Origin: Pradoshia sp. D12
Lineage (GTDB): Bacteria; Bacillota; Bacilli; Bacillales; Pradoshiaceae
Direction of reading: 5' to 3'
Assembly (NCBI RefSeq): GCF_008935075.1
Contig: NZ_CP044545.1
Location: 2,135,501-2,199,500 of the forward strand
Length of the DNA: 64,000 nucleotides
The position numbers and the translations under genes were made by a program. The notes beneath the pieces are model-generated. The model worked only from the letters and a program-made list of their open reading frames with translations. It did no database searches and was not told where the DNA came from. Below are positions 58,674 to 64,000 of the stretch, one piece after another (position 1 is the first letter of the stretch; each line of letters begins with the position of its first letter).

Positions 58674-59966
58674 TTATTTAATTTGCTGTTCCGCTTGTGT
58701 TTGTGCGTCATTCAAGACTTTATCAAGTTCTTTTCCTTTTAAGAAATCCTGCATTCCCACTGCTAATATATCTTCAATTACATACGTGTGTGCACCATAG
58801 TTTACTTGTGGTATTTCAGCCACCCATTTGGAAAAATCTTCTGTGATTTTCTGACCGTCAAAGAATTCATCTGCCGCTTTATAAGCCTCACCTTCTGCAG
58901 CAGGCTTATACGTACCAATTGCACCAATTTCTTTGTTTAGATCCTGATAAAAATCAACGTTCGAACCGAAAGTTTTTGCCAACAAATCTGCCGCCTTCTC
59001 TTTGCCCGGAATATCAAGAACATACCAAGAGGATCCGCCAAGGTTAGTAGCATTAACAGAATTTGCATTACCAGATTGTTTAGGGAAAGGAACAACTGCC
59101 CACTTGCCTTTTTGAGATACCTCCTGCTTTACTGAAGCTGTCATCCAGTTACCTGTTAGAATGGATGCTGTTTCACCGCTATTAAAGGAAGCAAGATATT
59201 GACCCCAGTCGGAAACCGGTTTTGATATATCTGCTTCTACAATCTCTTTGTAAGTTTGAAATGCTTCTTTAAGATACTCATTGTCTGCCAAGTTCGGGGT
59301 AACGCCATCTTCCTTCAAATACCATGAACCGCTCGTCTGAATCATTTGACGAATAAGACCAAGATCTTTAGGATCCATTGAAATCATAGATTTGCCAGTG
59401 GCTTCTTTAACTTTTTTGCCTATTTCTATATATTTGTTCCAGTCTATACCCTGCAAATCTTCAACAGCGTAGCCTGCTTTCTCTAAATAATCTGTTCTTA
59501 CATAAAATCCAGATACTCCTGAATCAAATGGAATACCATAATGCTTATCTTCTAAACTGGTAGGAGCAAGTTTGTATTCTGCAAAATCTTCCGCTTTATA
59601 ATATTTTGATAAATCGAAGAATGCATCTGGATACGCTTTAAGAAAGCTTTGCGCACGATAATCCTCAATTAAGACAATATTCGGCATTCCTTTAGTTGTA
59701 CCGGAGCTTAAGCTGGTATTAAGTTTTTGGACAATGTCTGCTTGTGCATTTTCAATGATTTTTAAACTAAGCTCGGAATTTTCCTTATTATAATAGTCCT
59801 TTGCCATATCGATAGCTTTCACGTTGAAATTTGGATCCCAAGTCCATACCGTTAATTCATTGCTACCCTTTTCTGTGTCGGAAGCCTCTTCGTTCGTTTT
59901 TGATTCAGAAGAACAAGCTGATAACAAAAGAATACTGGCTAACAATAATGCAAAAATCTTATTCAT
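58674..59966 (-). CDS. extracellular sugar-binding lipoprotein
   Basis: This 430-residue protein starts with a lipoprotein signal (MNKIFALLLASILLLSACSS, lipobox LSAC with Cys at residue 18) and belongs to the family 1 extracellular solute-binding proteins of CUT1 sugar importers. It delivers the sugar to the two permeases encoded downstream. The start at 59966 has GGAGGGG at good spacing. A perfect cre site lies just upstream, so glucose repression is expected; the upstream YesMN-type system likely activates it. Confidence 0.92.
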   Translation of the reverse strand: MNKIFALLLASILLLSACSSESKTNEEASDTEKGSNELTVWTWDPNFNVKAIDMAKDYYNKENSELSLKIIENAQADIVQKLNTSLSSGTTKGMPNIVLIEDYRAQSFLKAYPDAFFDLSKYYKAEDFAEYKLAPTSLEDKHYGIPFDSGVSGFYVRTDYLEKAGYAVEDLQGIDWNKYIEIGKKVKEATGKSMISMDPKDLGLIRQMIQTSGSWYLKEDGVTPNLADNEYLKEAFQTYKEIVEADISKPVSDWGQYLASFNSGETASILTGNWMTASVKQEVSQKGKWAVVPFPKQSGNANSVNATNLGGSSWYVLDIPGKEKAADLLAKTFGSNVDFYQDLNKEIGAIGTYKPAAEGEAYKAADEFFDGQKITEDFSKWVAEIPQVNYGAHTYVIEDILAVGMQDFLKGKELDKVLNDAQTQAEQQIK

Positions 59967-59988
59967 TGACATCCCCTCCATCTCTAAT

Positions 59989-60002
59989 TGTAAGCGTTAT
60001 CA
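59989..60002 (-). promoter_or_regulatory. CcpA binding site (cre)
   Basis: TGTAAGCGTTATCA on the plus strand matches all positions of the cre consensus TGWAANCGNTNWCA. It lies about 23 bases upstream of the binding-protein gene start, near the expected transcription start, where CcpA would repress. Confidence 0.8.
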
Positions 60003-60130
60003 ATCTTACATGTATTATGTTAGCACCCCTTTGCTACAACTCGATAGGAAGATATTTTCGTAAACTTGTATTATTTTTGCAAATTGAAAGCGTATTCATT
60101 TTTGGGAATTTGGAATATCTTTAGATTTTA

Positions 60131-61912
60131 TTACGATTTTTGTTCCATATGAGAAGGAATGATAATCCGTACCTTTGTTCCTTCTCCCTGTTTGCTGGAA
60201 ATGGTTACTCCATATTCTTCTCCATATATAAGTTGAATACGCTCATGAACATTCCTAACACCGATTCCTGAGAAAAGCTGTCGTTTGTACGTTTGATTAG
60301 GAAGATTTTCACCTTGCTCATCCGCTATTCCGTCACCATTATCTACTACTTCACAAATCAGGTTGTTCTCTTCCTGCCAAATAAGGACATGGATAGATCC
60401 CCCCGCTTTACGATTGAACCCATGGAAAAATGAATTTTCCATAAAAGGTTGAAGAATTAGCTTAGGCAGATGAAAATCCATACAATCTGGCGAAACCATA
60501 TAGCTTACATGTATTTTATTTCCATAACGTTTTTGATTAATGAAGACATAGTTTTTCAAATTATCCAGTTCCTGTTTAACAGTAACCGTTTCATTCACAT
60601 TGCCTATTGTATTTTGAAGTAAGGAAATCAAAGCAGTAATCATAGCTTCCGTATCTTCCTTGCGGTCTTGCTGAACCATAAATTTAATGGAAGCTAATGT
60701 ATTGTACAAGAAATGTGGATTGATTTGTCGCTGCAGGGCTGCCAGCTCCGCATTCCGTTTCTGTTTTTGCGACAGCATTAACTGCTCAACATATTCATGC
60801 AGCTCATCCAGCATGGAATTAAAAGCATTTCCGATTTGCCTCGTTTCATATGTACCTAAAACAGCCACGTTTTGACGAAATTTAGATTTTGGCGCATTTT
60901 CAATCTGTCTAACAAGTCTTGATAAAGAATTAGTCAATCTTTTTGATACGAAAAATATACTGACCAGACCTATCAAAACAATCCCTAGCGAGATGAATAC
61001 AATTTTTCTCTTATCAATTAAATTTCCAAATGTCTTTTCTTTATCGATAATATTAAATAAATACATATCAAAAGAGGGAAGTGCTTCTACAAAAATGACC
61101 TGATCCTTCCCTTTAAAACTACCAATCATATAATTATTTGAGTTGTTTTTACTCTCTTTCGCATACCGAAGGAGTTCCACTTCCTTTTGCCCAATAAATT
61201 GAGACTGGTTACTGGAAACAATCCTCCCTGACTTATCAATAATGAAAATATCATTCCCAGGGCTAGTATAGTTGGAATAGACCTTTTTGAATTCACTTTC
61301 CCTATAAGAAAAATACATGGAGCCATAAACAGTACCGGAAAGTCGATCCATTAACGCTTTTGTAGCTACAACATACCTTCTATCCTCAATACTTCTCGTT
61401 TCGTTCTTACGTTCATCATATTGATACAGAAGCCGTTTCGGTTCTTTAAATGTATTGCTTGTTAAGATACTTTCATTAAGCTCCTGATCAGATATCGGCC
61501 AGTGGGTACGATTGGTCGTTAAGGTAACCCCATTTTCTCCTTTAACGATGATTTCAAGCTCGTAAGCTTCAATATTCGATTGAATTTGTTTAATATATTC
61601 CCCCATCGTATAAAATGAGATCATTTTTTGAGCATTCGTTTGCTCCTCAGTTAGGTTGGTCTTAATTGTGCCGCTTTGTAAAATATTATTTGACGCAATG
61701 ACAATAGAATAATGAAAAGACTCAAAGCGTTCTTTTATTTCGTTTATTATTTTCGCATTCGTAATACTGAATTTTTCAAAAAAGAATTCCTCCGACATGC
61801 GAATTGTTGTCCATGTAATCGTCACAGAAACAAGAATGATAATGGTGAAGGTGATAAGGGAAATCGTAATAAATAAAGTGTGGTGTTTAAATCGCTCGGG
61901 TATAAGTCTCAT
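60131..61912 (-). CDS. YesM-like sensor histidine kinase
   Basis: This 593-residue kinase has an N-terminal membrane segment (about 12-36), an extracytoplasmic Cache-like domain (about 37-295), a second membrane segment (about 300-322), a HAMP domain and a His_kinase domain with the phospho-accepting His in QINPHFLYNT and an HATPase (EVVDNGDGIADEQ, GIGVRNVHERI). It forms a two-component system with the response regulator encoded just upstream (15-base gap), and probably senses a sugar or a sugar-loaded binding protein outside the cell. Confidence 0.9.
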   Translation of the reverse strand: MRLIPERFKHHTLFITISLITFTIIILVSVTITWTTIRMSEEFFFEKFSITNAKIINEIKERFESFHYSIVIASNNILQSGTIKTNLTEEQTNAQKMISFYTMGEYIKQIQSNIEAYELEIIVKGENGVTLTTNRTHWPISDQELNESILTSNTFKEPKRLLYQYDERKNETRSIEDRRYVVATKALMDRLSGTVYGSMYFSYRESEFKKVYSNYTSPGNDIFIIDKSGRIVSSNQSQFIGQKEVELLRYAKESKNNSNNYMIGSFKGKDQVIFVEALPSFDMYLFNIIDKEKTFGNLIDKRKIVFISLGIVLIGLVSIFFVSKRLTNSLSRLVRQIENAPKSKFRQNVAVLGTYETRQIGNAFNSMLDELHEYVEQLMLSQKQKRNAELAALQRQINPHFLYNTLASIKFMVQQDRKEDTEAMITALISLLQNTIGNVNETVTVKQELDNLKNYVFINQKRYGNKIHVSYMVSPDCMDFHLPKLILQPFMENSFFHGFNRKAGGSIHVLIWQEENNLICEVVDNGDGIADEQGENLPNQTYKRQLFSGIGVRNVHERIQLIYGEEYGVTISSKQGEGTKVRIIIPSHMEQKS

Positions 61913-61927
61913 ATTTAATCACGTCCC

Positions 61928-63486
61928 TTATCCTATAAATTGTTTTCTTTTGTATTGACTAGGGGACATCCCCTTTATTTTTTTAAATACTTTGCAAAAA
62001 TAGCTATGCTCCGAGAAACCGACCATTTCACTTATTTCTGCGATAGTAGCTGTTTCGTTAAGGAGTAGCTTACATGCCTCTTCAATCCGGATTCTATTCA
62101 AAGAATCTATAAATCCTTCATGATTATGAGTTGTAAAATAGCTTGAAATATAAGAAGGATTAAAATGAAAATAAGTAGCCACATCGGTTAAGGTAAGCGG
62201 CTCTGCATAATGACTCTTAATGTAGTCCATAAACTTCTTCATAGTGATATTCTCTGCTCGATTTTCCATTAAGAATATGCATTTATTCGCTTCCTCAATA
62301 AAACAATCCAAAAGTTTAATTGTCTCATTTGCAGAATGTGCTTCATCAATGAGCTTGAAAAACGAGTACCTGCTTTGTTCAAGCTCTTTGATATCATAAT
62401 TCATATTGCCAAGGAGGATTGTAATGTTAAATATGATGTTACTGATAAATGATTTATACTCGAAAACATCCACAAAAAAACAATTAGATAATTTTAGGGC
62501 ATGATTCCTTAAATAGTGAAAAGCCGAATCAAAGTGCTTATTTCTGAACTCTTCTGTAAACCAATCCAGATTGAATTTTTCACTCCTATGTACAGTCTTA
62601 GGTAAAGATCGTTCAGTTAGAACTAAGATATCAGGAAAATAAAAGCGATAGTTTAACAGTTTTAGAAGGCTGTTCTTTAAAATTCCTCCTAATTGACCAA
62701 AACTTTGGAATCCCTCCGTTAAAGCAAAACCACATGCGACCTGTGAAGCTGCCAATTGATTAGCAACATCCTTAACTCTTGTCATATGATCTAATTTGTA
62801 TTCAAAAGAAATACAATGATATGCGGATCATAGTTAAAAGAATAGTAAGAGACCTCGCTTATCTTTTTGTTGAATACGTTTTCAACCTTAGTTTTGACTT
62901 GAATTAAAAATTCAGCAGCACCCTTGGATGGGTGTTTTTTTAAGTCCACACCCAATAAACTGTAATGACTGTAAGGAAAAGCTCTAATAATCTGTTTTGA
63001 ATCAAAATGTACATCATACCCTAAAACTAACCTGTTGATAATTTGATCGATAGATAGACTTACATTCAGTTCCTTTTCCCTTGATTGAAAACCTGGTATT
63101 CTTTTAACAGCGGTTTTTAAAACTTTTAATAGACTTTGCGCCTCGAGCTTTGGTTTTAAAATATAATCAACCACTCCACATTGAAAGGCCGAGCGTACAT
63201 AGTCAAATTCGCCATAACTGCTCAGGATAATGACCTCTATTTGGGGATATTTTTCTTTAACGACTCGTGTTAATTCTTCTCCATTCATGATAGGCATGAC
63301 GATGTCTGTAATAATGATGTGCGGACTCAAAACTTCTATCATTTCCAATGCTTCCTGACCATTTGAAGCTTCTCCAACGATTTGAAAACCTTCAGACTCC
63401 CAATCTAAATAATGCTTAATTCCCTGTCTAATTAGTATTTCATCATCTACAATCAGTATTCTGCAAATTCCATCGTCTTTTACCAT
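61928..63486 (-). pseudogene. YesN-like AraC-type response regulator (frameshifted)
   Basis: The first piece (62791-63486) is a receiver domain with Asp in IIITDIVMP and a Lys in YILKPK. It stops after FLLNTN. The second piece (61928-62785) starts MTRVKDVANQLAASQVACGF and ends in an AraC helix-turn-helix (IAEISEMVGFSEHSYFCKVF). Together they give one YesN-type regulator of about 520 residues; the preceding frame LDHMTRVKDV shows a one-base loss near 62791-62798. The start at 63486 has GGAGGT. If the break is real, the operon has lost its activator; otherwise it may be a sequencing error. AraC and receiver parts are each complete. Confidence 0.8.
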
Positions 63487-64000
63487 AATCTACCTCCAAA
63501 TGCTGACAACTTTAATCGTTCAATTTATTATTTATAAGCTTTTAAGTAGTAACATTAGTTGTTGCTACCATATCTTCTATGATAATTCCTACAGAAATAG
63601 CTTAATGAAGTTGTATATTTTATACCTTTTTAAGAACAAAGGAGTAACTTATCCTAGTTAGGTAGGACGCTTCAAATAGCTGCCTCTGATGGAATAGAAG
63701 TTTCCGTATTATACCTTAAATTATAAATTCTGGTTCTCTGTATGATAAGTCTCTTTTTATTGCTGAAATGCTTTTATTGATTCGAAATTACCTTGAGTGA
63801 TATCAGCGGCATAATAAAGTTCGACAGGCAGTCTAAAATGTAGTTTTTGTCAATTCATGGAAAAATAAGTCGAAGCCACTCGTGAAAAAAACATTTAAGC
63901 AGGTTGTTATTAGGGTCTTAGTGTTTGTCTGATAACATACTTATTTCGACATTTTGGAAAGGCACTCCTTTTTGCATTACAACGGGGACTCTATTGTTCC
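63487..64000. other. 514-base right-end region without recognised gene
   Basis: This stretch upstream of the response regulator is AT-rich and must contain its promoter. I see no gene, repeat or known operator that I can support. Confidence 0.5.

Overview
The window looks like the chromosome of a low-GC Gram-positive spore-former of the family Bacillaceae. Many genes have close Bacillus-type counterparts (YkpA, RelP/YwaC, CvfB, HelD, YdjO, QueF/QueC, BioY), ribosome binding sites are strong AAGGAGG types, TTG and GTG starts are used, terminators are Rho-independent, and the regulatory sites fit sigma-B, BirA, CcpA and a preQ1-I riboswitch. No rRNA, tRNA or CRISPR array was seen.

1-9 kb: a catabolic region on the minus strand. 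A sigma-54-type promoter (6171-6187) drives an R2-like ligand-binding oxidase (R2lox), an aldehyde dehydrogenase, an iron-dependent alcohol dehydrogenase and an acyl-CoA synthetase, followed by a terminator and the 5' part of a CBS-CBS-PAS regulator cut by the window edge. A second acyl-CoA synthetase has its own sigma-54-type promoter (8587-8603). The gene order reads as a pathway: oxygenation of an unknown substrate, then alcohol, aldehyde, acid and acyl-CoA. The natural substrate of R2lox enzymes is not established, so this is one of the two most interesting loci.

9-34 kb: mostly housekeeping and stress genes on the minus strand: a sensor kinase, a small sigma-B-type membrane peptide, dUTPase, a DinG/XPD-like helicase with a nuclease-like domain, a CBS protein, the alarmone synthetase RelP, YdjO, a cold-shock protein, a Mug glycosylase, a SEC-C protein, a 3D cell-wall protein, the ABC-F protein YkpA (plus), an ATPase, an ECF S component, a HAD phosphatase, CvfB, a DUF1848 protein, a BcrAB-like ABC transporter, HelD, a membrane protein, BioY (plus) and a KstD-like flavoprotein (plus).

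35-43 kb: a lipoprotein, an IS3 remnant, a riboswitch-controlled queF-queC-VUT operon for queuosine precursors, YhcH with an upstream palindrome, an IS1595 remnant, two small conserved genes, and a TetR regulator divergent from a YhgE-type membrane protein.

43-49 kb: an AT-rich island likely to be phage defence. It holds a 1037-residue reverse transcriptase with a long helical region and a C-terminal TIR domain (reading frame interrupted at an A7 run), a two-membrane-segment protein, and a second TIR protein. I could not assign this set to a named system.

49-64 kb: an old-yellow-enzyme/dienoyl-CoA-reductase-like protein, then a minus-strand beta-galactoside locus: YesN-like response regulator (frameshifted), YesM-like kinase, lipoprotein binding protein with a CcpA site, two permeases, LacZ, and a GH20 hexosaminidase broken by three lesions. 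Frame breaks cluster in the right third of the window, so real decay and assembly error both need to be considered.
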